Shown here in pieces: positions 47,384 through 58,205 of a stretch of 58,563 nucleotides of DNA; the stretch's first letter is position 1, and every line of letters starts with the position of its first letter. Origin of the DNA: Desulfobulbaceae bacterium (GTDB taxonomy: Bacteria; Bacteroidota; Ignavibacteria; Kapaibacteriales; UBA2268); assembly GCA_018335795.1 (NCBI GenBank), contig JAGXRP010000046.1, positions 1 through 58,563 of the forward strand, written 5' to 3'. The translations under genes and the position numbers were made by a program. Under the pieces are notes generated by a model. That model saw only the letters and a list, made by a program, of their open reading frames with translations, was not told the origin of the DNA and made no database searches.

Positions 47384-48475
47384 ATGGAGATTACAGCGAG
47401 AATTACGGGAATAAAATACAAGTTCACAAACAGTAATTTGCTCCCTGCGTTTGCACTTGATTCTAATGATGTTAATAAACTGCCAACAGCGTGTCTCATA
47501 GAACATGGTAAACATCAGTTTGCTATATCGAAGTGGGTGTCGCCAAAGAGAACTCGCTCATATCCTTATGAAAGAGTTTACAATACTTTATCTTATCCCA
47601 AAAGAATAACTATCATCCCTATAATAAAAGATGAAGGTTTGTTAGGAGATAGAGATTATATTCAATGGGACACAATCTCGCTCATGTCCCTGTTAGATGT
47701 TTATGTTATACTTGGTTACTATCATAAAGCATCTAAAAGAGGTTCTAAAATCACAAAGCAACAATTTGAAAACTCTTATATAAAGTCCAAAATCATTGAA
47801 ATTAGCCAATATCATAGTTCAGCTTTACATTGGAACCTGAATGAATTGAACGCCAACATTCATAATATAATTGATAACGTTAGAACTTCATATGAACAAA
47901 TTTCGATTGACACAGGAGTACAACTACACAATCCGGATGGTATAGTAAAATTTAAGGAACAAATCGGCAAAGACGTTTCCCTTTTTATGAATTTTTCTAG
48001 AAATAAGGCATTACAATCACAATCAAGAGAGTTCATAACAATTCAGCCCAAAGAAAGATTGGCTTCGCTAACTAAAGCAAAAATTACAATAAACAACTAT
48101 CTTGGTGGACTGTATTATTTGACTGTTGATGAAATTTTAATAGATAAAACAAAATTGAAGTTGATTGAATCCAAACATAGTGCAAACAATCTCTTCCCAA
48201 GTAGAGGCGATATAAAAGACGGCTTATTGAAAATGGTTTTATTTAGCAACTTGGTAGATGTTGAAGTAAATGGAATCACATATCAAAATGAAGCATATTT
48301 GAATCTCACTTCATCAAAATTAGTTGGTGAAGTTAGTTCCAACAGTAGTAAAATCAATTTTGAGGAATTTGTAAAAGCGAATTTACTTACTAACAATCAA
48401 CTTCTCTTTATCCAAGAAATCTTTAAGGAAGCACGTTTGAACAATTTCACAATAAATATCCAACATTCATCATGA
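47384..48475 (+). CDS. Putative type II restriction endonuclease (PD-(D/E)xK-like)
   Basis: 363 residues of a family I cannot name. The central region has GDRDYIQWDTISLMSLLDVYVILGYY, and the C-terminal half has TVDEILIDKTKLKLIESKHS (residues 248-266), where D249 plus E262-S-K264 could be the D-(x)n-ExK nuclease site, followed by GDIKDGLLKM. Its stop overlaps the start of a D12-class adenine methylase by 4 bp (ATGA), the arrangement of type II R-M operons. It does not resemble MboI or DpnII in length (these are about 280-290). No other candidate nuclease adjoins. Function inferred from context and active-site pattern. Confidence 0.6.
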   Translation: MEITARITGIKYKFTNSNLLPAFALDSNDVNKLPTACLIEHGKHQFAISKWVSPKRTRSYPYERVYNTLSYPKRITIIPIIKDEGLLGDRDYIQWDTISLMSLLDVYVILGYYHKASKRGSKITKQQFENSYIKSKIIEISQYHSSALHWNLNELNANIHNIIDNVRTSYEQISIDTGVQLHNPDGIVKFKEQIGKDVSLFMNFSRNKALQSQSREFITIQPKERLASLTKAKITINNYLGGLYYLTVDEILIDKTKLKLIESKHSANNLFPSRGDIKDGLLKMVLFSNLVDVEVNGITYQNEAYLNLTSSKLVGEVSSNSSKINFEEFVKANLLTNNQLLFIQEIFKEARLNNFTINIQHSS

Positions 48476-49329
48476 TAAAAAGCCCTCTCAGATATCCGGG
48501 TGGTAAAAGCCGAGCAGTTGATTTGATCTCAACTTTGGTTCCTGAGTTCGATGAATACAGAGAACCTTTCTTGGGTGGCGGTTCAATGTTTTTGTATTTG
48601 AAACAAGTCCAAAAAAACAAGCAATTTTGGGTGAATGATTTATATCCTGAACTTTATGCATTTTGGATGATGTTGCAGAAAGATGTGCATGTACTTTTCG
48701 ATAAAATTTACGAGTGGCGTTTGAAATTTCAAAATGGAAAGGAATTACATAAATTTTTAAACGAGAATTTGAAAAATTTCGGTGATTTGGAACGAGCAGC
48801 TGCATTTTTCATTTACAATAGGATTACCTTTTCAGGGACAAGTTTAAGCGGAGGTTTCAGTCAGGCTGCTTTTGAAGGTAGATTTACAAATAATAGCATA
48901 CAGAAGCTCAAACAAGTTGCCGAGCTTCTGAATGGAACTAATATTACTTGCTCCGATTATGAAGAATTAGTAAAAGCAGATGGCGACAATGTTTTCATCT
49001 TTCTCGATCCACCCTATTTTTCAGCTACAAAATCTGCACTTTACGGCAAAAATGGAAATATGCACAAGTCATTTGACCACCTAAGATTTGCCAACAATAT
49101 GAAAAATTGTACGCACAATTGGCTCATAACCTATGATGATAGCCAATATATAAGAGATTTGTTTTCGTTTGCAAACATAATGTCTTGGGATATGACATAT
49201 GGAATGCGAAATGTAGGGAAAAATTCTGACCAAATAGGCAAAGAATTGTTCATTTCCAACTATTTGGAAGCATTGCCGACAAGCTCTCAGATTAACATGT
49301 TTGAATCTTCTATCATCGTCCCTGCTTAA
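48472..49329 (+). CDS. D12-class DNA adenine methyltransferase (Dam-like)
   Basis: 285 residues. N6-adenine methylase motifs: SPLRYPGGKSR at the N-terminus (motif X region), FLGGGSMF (motif I, Gly-rich SAM loop) and IFLDPPYFSATKS (motif IV, DPPY). The order X-I-IV is the D12/alpha group that includes Dam and M.DpnII. Target is not stated by the sequence, but the GATC scarcity of the window suggests GATC. Coupled to the upstream nuclease candidate by ATGA. It ends 13 bp before the stop of the convergent uvrC. Confidence 0.9.
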   Translation: MIKSPLRYPGGKSRAVDLISTLVPEFDEYREPFLGGGSMFLYLKQVQKNKQFWVNDLYPELYAFWMMLQKDVHVLFDKIYEWRLKFQNGKELHKFLNENLKNFGDLERAAAFFIYNRITFSGTSLSGGFSQAAFEGRFTNNSIQKLKQVAELLNGTNITCSDYEELVKADGDNVFIFLDPPYFSATKSALYGKNGNMHKSFDHLRFANNMKNCTHNWLITYDDSQYIRDLFSFANIMSWDMTYGMRNVGKNSDQIGKELFISNYLEALPTSSQINMFESSIIVPA

Positions 49330-49342
49330 CACGTCTCTTTCC

Positions 49343-51217
49343 CTACTCCTCTCCCTTCGCTGCTTCCTGCTGAAAATGTTCCATCACTTTGAGTGCAATT
49401 TTTGAATTGACAATTCGTTCCAAATCTCGAATTCCGGCGATTTTGATTGCTGTGACGGAGCCGAAATGCTTTAGCAATTTTTCAGCCGTTGATTTGCCAA
49501 TCCCCTTTATGTCTTGAAGCTCGGTATGTAGAGTGCGTTTTTTGCGTAATGAACGGTGATAGGTTATGGCAAATCTATGGGCTTCGTCGCGAAGTTGCTG
49601 GATTAGCCGAAGGCTGCTCGATGTTCGTGGCAATATCATTGACTCACTTTTGCCGGGCAGGAAGACCTCTTCGAGCCTTTTTGCAAGACCGATAATCTGA
49701 ATTTTTTCGGTAAGATCAAGCTCATGCAAAACGCCATAAGCTGAGGACAGCTGCCCTTTGCCACCATCAACGATTATCAAATCGGGCAGCTCGCTCTCTT
49801 CGTTGATAGCCCGTGTGTAACGCCTTCTGATGACTTCTCGCATTGCTTCAAAATCGTCATTTCGCAAAACAGTTAAATTCTTATATTTACGATATTCGGA
49901 CTTTTTGGGCTTCCCGTCCACAAAGACGACCATCGAAGATACTAAATCCGTGCCTTGGAGGTGAGAATTATCGAAACATTCAATTCGTCGAGGTACATTC
50001 TTGAGCCTTAAATCACGCTGCAAAGAAAGCACCGGTCGTGGCACAACTTGCTCGCGCTTTTCTTGAGCCATGATATATTCCTTCAACATGAAATGTGCGT
50101 TCGTATTAGCCATTTCGACATATTTTCGCCTATCGCCGATTTTGGGAAGCAAAATGTCAAGCGATTTGCCGCGCAATTCTGTGAGCCAATCAGTCATATA
50201 CTCAATATCATCGACATCGCACGGTAAATACAATTCCCGCGGAATGAAATCGGATTCCATATACCATTTTTCAATCGTGCGTTGCATGATTTGCTCGTCA
50301 GTTTTTTCGATTGCGTTTTTGATTATATAATGGCGTTTGCCGATTAATTTGCCGTCGCGAACCTTCAAAACTAATGTACAAGCCAAATCATCAATTCGAG
50401 TCAACCCAAAAATATCGCGGTCCATCAAATCGGCGGAAACAATTTTTTGATTATTTGTATAATCCTTCAAAATTGCCAATTTATTTCGCATAACCGCAGC
50501 TTGCTCAAATTTCATTTCTTCGGCAAATTTTTGCATTTCCGATACGAGTATTTTTTCAAGTTCGTTAGTTTTTCCTTGCAAAATTTTAGTAGCATTTCGG
50601 ACATTATTGCGATATTCCTCTACACTCACGAGTCCCTCGCAAGGTCCTTGGCATTTGTGTATATGAAAATCAAGGCAAATTCGGTGCTTCTTTTTCTCGA
50701 TGCTTAATTCGTTTATATTCAAATCGCAACTACGTATATAAAACAAAGTACGAATGATTTTCATGAGTTGTTTGATATTCCTGACTTCAGTGAAAGGTCC
50801 GAAATATTTTGAGCCGTCTTTATCGACTCTTCGCGTAGGGATTAATCGCGGATATAGCTCATTTGTAACTTTGATATAAGGATATGTTTTGTCGTCACGC
50901 AAAAGCACATTATATCTGGGCTTGTGCTTTTTGATTAGCGTGTCTTCGAGTATAAGTGCTTCAACTTCCGAGTCAACCAAAATTACTTCAACATTGCGAA
51001 TTTTATCCAACATTGCATTCGTCTTGGCATCGCCCATTCTGCCGAGATGGAAATATGAACGCACTCGACTGCGCAAATTTTTAGCTTTGCCAATATATAT
51101 CAATTTCTCGTTTTCGTCAAAATATTGGTAAATACCCGGAGCAGTTGGCAGATTTGAGACCTTGCTTTTGAATTCTTCACTCGGATATTTTTCAGGTGCT
51201 TTCTTTTCGTCAGACAT
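49343..51217 (-). CDS. uvrC: Excinuclease ABC subunit C
   Basis: 624 residues. GIY-YIG nuclease domain at the N-terminus (GIYQYFDENEKLIYIGKAKN and RSRVRSYF), a UVR/UvrB-interaction region around residues 200-235 (coiled EKILVSEMQKFAEEMKFEQAA), RNase-H-like UvrC_C domain (IECFDNSHLQGTDLVSSMVVF, LPDLIIVDGGKGQL) and C-terminal HhH (DIKGIGKSTAEKLLKHFGSV). Performs dual incision in nucleotide excision repair. Complete, usual length, ATG 51217. Confidence 0.97.
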   Translation of the reverse strand: MSDEKKAPEKYPSEEFKSKVSNLPTAPGIYQYFDENEKLIYIGKAKNLRSRVRSYFHLGRMGDAKTNAMLDKIRNVEVILVDSEVEALILEDTLIKKHKPRYNVLLRDDKTYPYIKVTNELYPRLIPTRRVDKDGSKYFGPFTEVRNIKQLMKIIRTLFYIRSCDLNINELSIEKKKHRICLDFHIHKCQGPCEGLVSVEEYRNNVRNATKILQGKTNELEKILVSEMQKFAEEMKFEQAAVMRNKLAILKDYTNNQKIVSADLMDRDIFGLTRIDDLACTLVLKVRDGKLIGKRHYIIKNAIEKTDEQIMQRTIEKWYMESDFIPRELYLPCDVDDIEYMTDWLTELRGKSLDILLPKIGDRRKYVEMANTNAHFMLKEYIMAQEKREQVVPRPVLSLQRDLRLKNVPRRIECFDNSHLQGTDLVSSMVVFVDGKPKKSEYRKYKNLTVLRNDDFEAMREVIRRRYTRAINEESELPDLIIVDGGKGQLSSAYGVLHELDLTEKIQIIGLAKRLEEVFLPGKSESMILPRTSSSLRLIQQLRDEAHRFAITYHRSLRKKRTLHTELQDIKGIGKSTAEKLLKHFGSVTAIKIAGIRDLERIVNSKIALKVMEHFQQEAAKGEE

Positions 51218-51289
51218 TTTTTAAAAATTTGTAACTAAAATTAAGAATTATTCGTAATACGTTTTTGAACATTGTCATAAAGGAAAGAC

Positions 51290-52000
51290 GTGAAAAAAAT
51301 AATATTAATACTATTCGCTGTGACATTGGCTTTTGCAGGCTGTCGAACTAATAATCTTGAAAATTATGATTTGAATCGAAAGAAAATCTACTTTGAAGAA
51401 GTCGTTTCGGCAAATGCCCGTCAGGTTGAGATTATACATGATGAAGCCCCACCGACAAATGAGAAAAAATCAACCGGTGAAACTATAGCCAACATTGCTG
51501 TATCGGTATCAAGCATATTTGTAGGCTCTGAATTGGAAAACAAATTAATACGTGCTGTGAATCCGGATTCAGTCGCTTACGCAGTTTCAGATGGAGTTGG
51601 CACTACTTTACGCAAATATCTGATGGTAGAGCCTGTGTGGGATTTGGTGGATGATGCTGAATTTGTGGCAACTACTACGGTCGAGGAAATTCGATTACAT
51701 TCTACGTCCGGATCAATTTATATTAAAGTGCAAGCTAGCACCCAAATCACTTCTCGCAATGATGGCGAAGTAGTATGGGAAAACACTGAATCCGAATCAT
51801 ACCCATTGAGAAGCTATTACGGAGGGGAAGAAACTGCGATGGGACGAACGCTAAAGAATGTGCTTCAAACTACTGAATTGGCTTCATTGAGCGAAGACCA
51901 ACTTCGCAATGCAATTAATGATGCCGCAACAAGAGTAGGAATCTATATGGCGGAAACATTGCGTAAGGATATTGCTAAGTCGAAAAAAGCTAAGACCTAA
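51290..52000 (+). CDS. Hypothetical lipoprotein
   Basis: 236 residues; not recognised. Lipobox LAFAGC with Cys at residue 18. The mature part has a glycine/serine-rich stretch (GETIANIAVSVSSIFVGSE) and a beta-rich segment (FVATTTVEEIRLHSTSG, VVWENTESESYPLRSYYGG), ending in a long helix. Some resemblance in layout to LptE- or CsgG-like assembly lipoproteins, not enough to call. Single-gene transcript; starts 72 bp from the divergent uvrC. Confidence 0.6.
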   Translation: MKKIILILFAVTLAFAGCRTNNLENYDLNRKKIYFEEVVSANARQVEIIHDEAPPTNEKKSTGETIANIAVSVSSIFVGSELENKLIRAVNPDSVAYAVSDGVGTTLRKYLMVEPVWDLVDDAEFVATTTVEEIRLHSTSGSIYIKVQASTQITSRNDGEVVWENTESESYPLRSYYGGEETAMGRTLKNVLQTTELASLSEDQLRNAINDAATRVGIYMAETLRKDIAKSKKAKT

Positions 52001-52018
52001 GTTGGTGCGGGGTGGGTA

Positions 52019-52732
52019 TTAGAAACTGAAGGCAATCTTGAATACTTGAGCCCAGTTTGTAAATGCGACTAATCTCCATCCCAAAAATCCGCCGAAACCT
52101 ATAAAAGTTAGTCCGGCAAATTGCTTGATTCGCAACATTGATGTTTCGGAAAGTTTGTGTTTGTTTCGCATTACAAAATAAGCGAGAAGGAATAACCAAG
52201 AAAAATTGCCGATTCCAAATCCAATCGAAAACAACAAATTAGTCCCGAATGATGATACGAACAAGTCCAATTTGTTGACCCATGCAGTCATTAGCATAAG
52301 TGTGGACATAAAGGAAGGATTGGCAATATTAGTCAATGCCATCGCAACGCCTAACAAAAATGGTCCACGGCTTTTGAGTGTAGATATAAAAGTAGGAGAC
52401 TTTTTCAAGCTGACTTCGTCAGTTTCGATTTTATTCTTTTTGAATTGAGACAATCCAAAATATACTAACAGGGCTACGATTACGATTTGTATTGTGAGGT
52501 ATATAAGAGGATTTGAATCTAAAAAATTGCTTAAAGTGGCTTCTACGGCAGTGGCGGCAAAAATAGCAATAACGCAATAGACAGTATCCATAAGTGCTGT
52601 GCCGATTGACAGCTCAAAACATTCCCTACGCCCGTTTTGAAGTCCAACCTTGACACAAGCCATTGCAACCGGTCCCGGTGGCATCGCCAAGATAAAACCA
52701 ATTACTGCACCTATGATAATTGCTGTTAGCAC
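52019..52732 (-). CDS. LysE-family amino-acid exporter
   Basis: 238 residues from the GTG at 52732, which gives the family-type start LTAIIIGAVIGFILAMPPGPVAMACVKVGL; the frame extends to 52828 (ATG) with a 32-residue unusual N-terminus. Six hydrophobic segments and the MPPGPV loop identify LysE/RhtB transporters, which export amino acids such as lysine, threonine or homoserine lactones. Not near any amino-acid biosynthesis gene. It converges on the lipoprotein gene at 51290 and diverges from the permease gene at 52970. Confidence 0.87.
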   Translation of the reverse strand: MLTAIIIGAVIGFILAMPPGPVAMACVKVGLQNGRRECFELSIGTALMDTVYCVIAIFAATAVEATLSNFLDSNPLIYLTIQIVIVALLVYFGLSQFKKNKIETDEVSLKKSPTFISTLKSRGPFLLGVAMALTNIANPSFMSTLMLMTAWVNKLDLFVSSFGTNLLFSIGFGIGNFSWLFLLAYFVMRNKHKLSETSMLRIKQFAGLTFIGFGGFLGWRLVAFTNWAQVFKIAFSF

Positions 52733-52969
52733 TATAATCCCATAATAAAATCTAACATCTAAACAAATTAACGAAAAAAAATCAAAAAGTGTGTAAAAAA
52801 TATGACACAATGTATTAATTTTTTTCATACTCACCAAATAAAAAAATCACATGAAAATATTTTAACCATTTCTTCATACTTCATAATTAGAAATTAAGAT
52901 TTTGTATAGTTAAACTTTTTTATAATATTTGAAAGTAGAGTTTTGTTTTTTTCAGATATCTTATTTCCA

Positions 52970-54400
52970 ATGAGCGACAAGAAAGATTTAATCAAAGCAC
53001 TTGGTTTATACACAACGATTGCAATAGTAGTAGGTGCCGTAATCGGCTCGGGAATTTTCAAAAAGCCATCAGTGATGGCAATGTATTTGGGCTCGCCCGA
53101 GCTTGTGATGCTAATTTGGATTGTCGCAGGATTGATAACCTTAGCAGGTGCATTGACAAACGCAGAAATTGCAGGGATGATTACCGAAACAGGAGGACAA
53201 TATGTCTATTTCCGAAAGATGTATGGTGATTTGACTGCCTACTTGTATGGATGGTCGCTTTTGGCAGTAATTCAAACTGCTTCGATAGCATCAATTGCAT
53301 ATGTTTTTGCTGAATATAGCGAATACTTTTTCCAACTTCCTCGATTTGCGGCTGAAATTGAGAATAATTTCAAATTATATATGCCATTTGTAGGTGTGAT
53401 TTATCCTCTCAAGAATGTTGGTGTTAAAATGCTGACTTCAGGAGTTATCATATTTCTGACAATTGCGAACTATTTCGGTATCAAAAATGGCGGCAGAATT
53501 GCTGATATATTCACAACAACTAAAGTGTTGGCAATTTTATTGTTGATTTTTGCCGGGTTTGTATTTGGCAATGGTACAACTGAAAATCTGACGAATGACA
53601 TTCCGAATTTTTCATTTGCGGGGCTTGGCATTCTTGGTGGAGTCGTGGCGGCGTTGTCTGCGGCATTTTGGGCTTATGACGGTTGGAACAATGTCACTTA
53701 CATCGCAGGAGAAGTGAAAAATCCGGCGAAGAATATTCCTATGGCTTTGACTATCGGCACTTTAATCGTCATTGGTGTTTATATTCTGACTAATCTTTCC
53801 GTTTTTTATGTTTTGCCAATTGAAATTGCTGCACAATCGCATCTTGTGGCAGCCGATGCAGCCGAAAGAGCCTTAGGTCCAATTGCCGCAGGAGTTGTTA
53901 CGGCTCTTGTGATGATTTCGACATTTGGCACAGCCAACGGTACAATCATGGTAAGCGCCCGAGTATATTTTGCAATGGCTCGACGCAAAGTCTTCTTTTC
54001 GGGTCTTGGTCAAGTGCACGAAAAGTACAGAACTCCTGCAAATGCTTTGATTTTGCAATGTATTTGGTCCTGTGCCTTTGTTTTTAGCGGCTCATTTGAT
54101 GATTTGACCGATATGCTCATTTTTGTCTCTTGGATATTCTATGGTCTTGGTGCATATGGAGTTTTTGTACTTCGCAAAAAGATGCCGGATGTACATCGAC
54201 CATATAAAGTACCTTTTTATCCCATATTACCGATACTATTTGTCCTTTTTTCCCTTATTTTTGTAATATTGACTTTATTTAATGATATTAGTAATTACAT
54301 TAATGGCGAAAGTGAAATGATAAATTCAGTTTGGGGCTTGTTAATGGTTTTAATTGGGATTCCGATATTTTATTATTATAGAAAAAGAAACAAAGAATGA
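52970..54400 (+). CDS. APC-superfamily amino-acid permease
   Basis: 476 residues from ATG 52970 (MSDKKDLIKALGLYTT); 52943 would add nine residues. Twelve membrane helices predicted. The first helix has the unwound TM1 signature VVGAVIGSGIFKKP, and TM6 has AFWAYDGWNNVTYIAGEVKNP, characteristic of LAT/heteromeric-amino-acid-transporter-like exchangers (serine/threonine or cationic). Likely a proton- or exchange-driven amino-acid importer; substrate unresolved. Its stop overlaps pdxA by 4 bp (ATGA). Confidence 0.92.
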   Translation: MSDKKDLIKALGLYTTIAIVVGAVIGSGIFKKPSVMAMYLGSPELVMLIWIVAGLITLAGALTNAEIAGMITETGGQYVYFRKMYGDLTAYLYGWSLLAVIQTASIASIAYVFAEYSEYFFQLPRFAAEIENNFKLYMPFVGVIYPLKNVGVKMLTSGVIIFLTIANYFGIKNGGRIADIFTTTKVLAILLLIFAGFVFGNGTTENLTNDIPNFSFAGLGILGGVVAALSAAFWAYDGWNNVTYIAGEVKNPAKNIPMALTIGTLIVIGVYILTNLSVFYVLPIEIAAQSHLVAADAAERALGPIAAGVVTALVMISTFGTANGTIMVSARVYFAMARRKVFFSGLGQVHEKYRTPANALILQCIWSCAFVFSGSFDDLTDMLIFVSWIFYGLGAYGVFVLRKKMPDVHRPYKVPFYPILPILFVLFSLIFVILTLFNDISNYINGESEMINSVWGLLMVLIGIPIFYYYRKRNKE

Positions 54401-55389
54401 AAATTGTGGTAACTTGTGGAGATGTTAATGGCATCGGTTTGGAAACTTTGCTAAAGTCCGCCGATGTTATGTCATCGAATTTATATTTCAAAGATACTGA
54501 ATTTTACTTGGCTTGCAACAGTCAATCATTGCTGGAATATGCAAAAAAAATTGGTTATGATATTGAAATTCTCAATGAACGTGTAATAGTCTCAGACCAT
54601 TACATGAAGATACTTGAGTGCGATAACTACTCCCCTGTAGAATTTGGGAAAGTGACCAGAAATGCAGGCTCACTTTCTGTGGAGTCGCTCGAAAAAGCAA
54701 TTGTCCAAACGCTCAATCATAAATTTGATGCATTGGTAACATTGCCAATCAGCAAGGAATCTGCTTATCTTGCCGGATTCAAATATCCCGGACAAACCGA
54801 GATGTTGGCTGAAAAATCGAAAGTAACGTCGCCTTTGATGATATTATTCAAAGATGATTTGAGAGTAGCTTTGGCTACAATTCATGAGCCACTAAGAAAA
54901 GTACCTGATTTGATAACAAAGGAGAAATTGATTGCATTGATTAGTCAATTCAATAATTCTTTAAAAATTGATTTTGGAATTGAAAAACCCATAATTGCAG
55001 TTCTCGGGCTGAATCCTCATGCCGGAGAGAATGGTAAAATCGGGATGGAAGAAAATACTATCATTAGCGTTGCTTTGGACCATTTAAAAACTGATGGAGT
55101 ATTAGTTCGTGGACCGTATCCGGCAGACGGATTTTTTGCTCATGGTGATTATAAAAACTTCGATGGTATTGTAGCGATGTTTCATGACCAAGGATTAGTT
55201 CCTTTGAAATTGTTGGCACATGGTACGGGTGTCAATTTTACTGCAGGTTTGCCTGTTGTTAGAACTTCGCCGGATCACGGAACAGCATATGGAATTTCGG
55301 GCAAAGGCATTGCATCACCGAATTCTTTGATAGCAGCACTTATATCGGCTGTTAAAATCGTCAAAGCACGAAAAAATCACAAAAACTAA
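54397..55389 (+). CDS. pdxA: 4-hydroxythreonine-4-phosphate dehydrogenase
   Basis: 330 residues. PdxA motifs: TCGDVNGIGLE at the N-terminus, TLPISKESAYLAGF, GQTEMLAEK, GLNPHAGENGKIG with the metal-binding His, GPYPADGFFAHGD and FHDQGLVPLKLLA, then RTSPDHGTAYGI. It oxidises 4-phosphohydroxy-threonine in pyridoxal phosphate synthesis (DXP-dependent route). ATG overlaps the permease stop; the coupling is unexplained by pathway. Complete. Confidence 0.96.
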   Translation: MKIVVTCGDVNGIGLETLLKSADVMSSNLYFKDTEFYLACNSQSLLEYAKKIGYDIEILNERVIVSDHYMKILECDNYSPVEFGKVTRNAGSLSVESLEKAIVQTLNHKFDALVTLPISKESAYLAGFKYPGQTEMLAEKSKVTSPLMILFKDDLRVALATIHEPLRKVPDLITKEKLIALISQFNNSLKIDFGIEKPIIAVLGLNPHAGENGKIGMEENTIISVALDHLKTDGVLVRGPYPADGFFAHGDYKNFDGIVAMFHDQGLVPLKLLAHGTGVNFTAGLPVVRTSPDHGTAYGISGKGIASPNSLIAALISAVKIVKARKNHKN

Positions 55390-55441
55390 AATTTTTACAG
55401 AAAATTAATCGAAATTCGCATTTTTTTTGATAACTTAGTAA

Positions 55442-56764
<1,323 letters not shown>

Positions 56765-56801
56765 ATAAACATAATTTGTACAAATAACAAAATAGATTCA
56801 A

Positions 56802-58205
56802 ATGATAAAATTCGGAACTGATGGATGGCGTGGACTGATTGCCAGAGATTTTACTTTCGAGAATGTACAAAAAGTAGCATTGGCTACCACTCGATTGATT
56901 ATAAAATCGAACCCGAACTCGAAAAATTATTCGGCAGTGATTGGTTATGACACGCGTTTTTTATCAAAGCAATTCGCCATCGAAACTGCTTGTGTTTTGG
57001 CATGGCAGGGCATAACGGTCTATCTGACCGATAACATTGCTTCGACACCGCAAGTATCGTATCATACAAAGCAAAAAAATGTAGATTTGGGAATAGTGAT
57101 TACGGCGAGCCATAATCCGCCGCTTTATAATGGATATAAGATCAAAGCGAATTTTGGCGGTCCTGCAAAACCCGAGGACATTGCGAAATTGGAAGTTGAA
57201 TTGAAAAAGATTTGGAACAAGCCGCCACTGATGAAATTCAGAACATTGGAGGAATATACCAAATTGAAGTTAATTCGCTTGTTTTCATCGGCAGATTCAT
57301 ATTTGAGGCTTTTGAAGCGGAAAATTGACCTGGAAGCAATCAACAAATCAAAATTTAAAATTTTGTACGACCCTATGTATGGCGCCGGAATCAATACTAT
57401 GAAGCATCTTTTGCCAAATGCGCATGAGATACACGGAACATACAATCCATCTTTCGGAGAGATTGACCATCCCGAGCCAATCGGCGAATGCTTGGGGATT
57501 TTGATGAGCAAAGTCGTCGAAGGCAAATACGACATCGGAATTGCAACCGATGGCGATGCCGACAGACTTGGGCTGATTGACCATGAAGGCACCTTCGTTG
57601 ATTCGCACCGCATTTTTATGATCATGTTGAAATATCTGTTCGAGCACAAAAAGAAACGCGGTGCAGTAGCCAAAACGGTCTCGCTGACCACAATGGTAAA
57701 TATGTATTGCGAGAAGAATAACATTAAATTGCACGAAACTCCCGTCGGGTTCAAACATATTGCAAAATTGATGAATGAGGAGAAAATCCTCATCGGTGGC
57801 GAGGAATCCGGTGGTTTGAGCTCTATTCTGCATATTCCTGAGCGAGATGGCTTGTTCAACGCGCTTTTGGTACTCGAAATTATGGCAAAGAGGAAAATGT
57901 CGTTGAAAGCATTATGCGATGAGCTTGACCAAGAATTCGGCATTCACAGATTCAACCGCAGAGATGTCTATGTTACCGAGGAAGTGAAATCTGCCATTTT
58001 GAATGCAGCAAACAAAAAGCCCAAGAAATTAGGAAGATTCGAGGTTTTGAACATTCAAGTTACGGACGGTTACAAATTTTTTGTGGACGGCGGATGGCTT
58101 TTAATCCGTGCATCAGGAACTGAACCTTTGATTCGATTTTACGCAGAAGCCAATACAGTGACCAAGGTCAACCAACTATTGGATGCCGGATTGAAGTTGA
58201 AGTGA
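56802..58205 (+). CDS. Phosphohexomutase (phosphoglucomutase/phosphomannomutase family)
   Basis: 467 residues. Four-domain alpha-D-phosphohexomutase: FGTDGWRG at residue 4, phosphoserine loop TASHNPP with Ser103, metal loop GIATDGDADRLG, sugar-binding GGEESGG and phosphate-binding RASGTEPLIRFY. It could act on glucose, mannose or glucosamine phosphates; the sequence alone does not decide. In this lineage a bifunctional PGM/PMM is common. Normal length, ATG 56802. Confidence 0.93.
   Translation: MIKFGTDGWRGLIARDFTFENVQKVALATTRLIIKSNPNSKNYSAVIGYDTRFLSKQFAIETACVLAWQGITVYLTDNIASTPQVSYHTKQKNVDLGIVITASHNPPLYNGYKIKANFGGPAKPEDIAKLEVELKKIWNKPPLMKFRTLEEYTKLKLIRLFSSADSYLRLLKRKIDLEAINKSKFKILYDPMYGAGINTMKHLLPNAHEIHGTYNPSFGEIDHPEPIGECLGILMSKVVEGKYDIGIATDGDADRLGLIDHEGTFVDSHRIFMIMLKYLFEHKKKRGAVAKTVSLTTMVNMYCEKNNIKLHETPVGFKHIAKLMNEEKILIGGEESGGLSSILHIPERDGLFNALLVLEIMAKRKMSLKALCDELDQEFGIHRFNRRDVYVTEEVKSAILNAANKKPKKLGRFEVLNIQVTDGYKFFVDGGWLLIRASGTEPLIRFYAEANTVTKVNQLLDAGLKLK

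Noticed and set aside
57125-57943. 272-codon ORF antisense to the phosphohexomutase gene
   Set aside because: Long antisense frames arise in this codon usage; the plus-strand enzyme is unmistakable and the antisense product has no recognisable motif.
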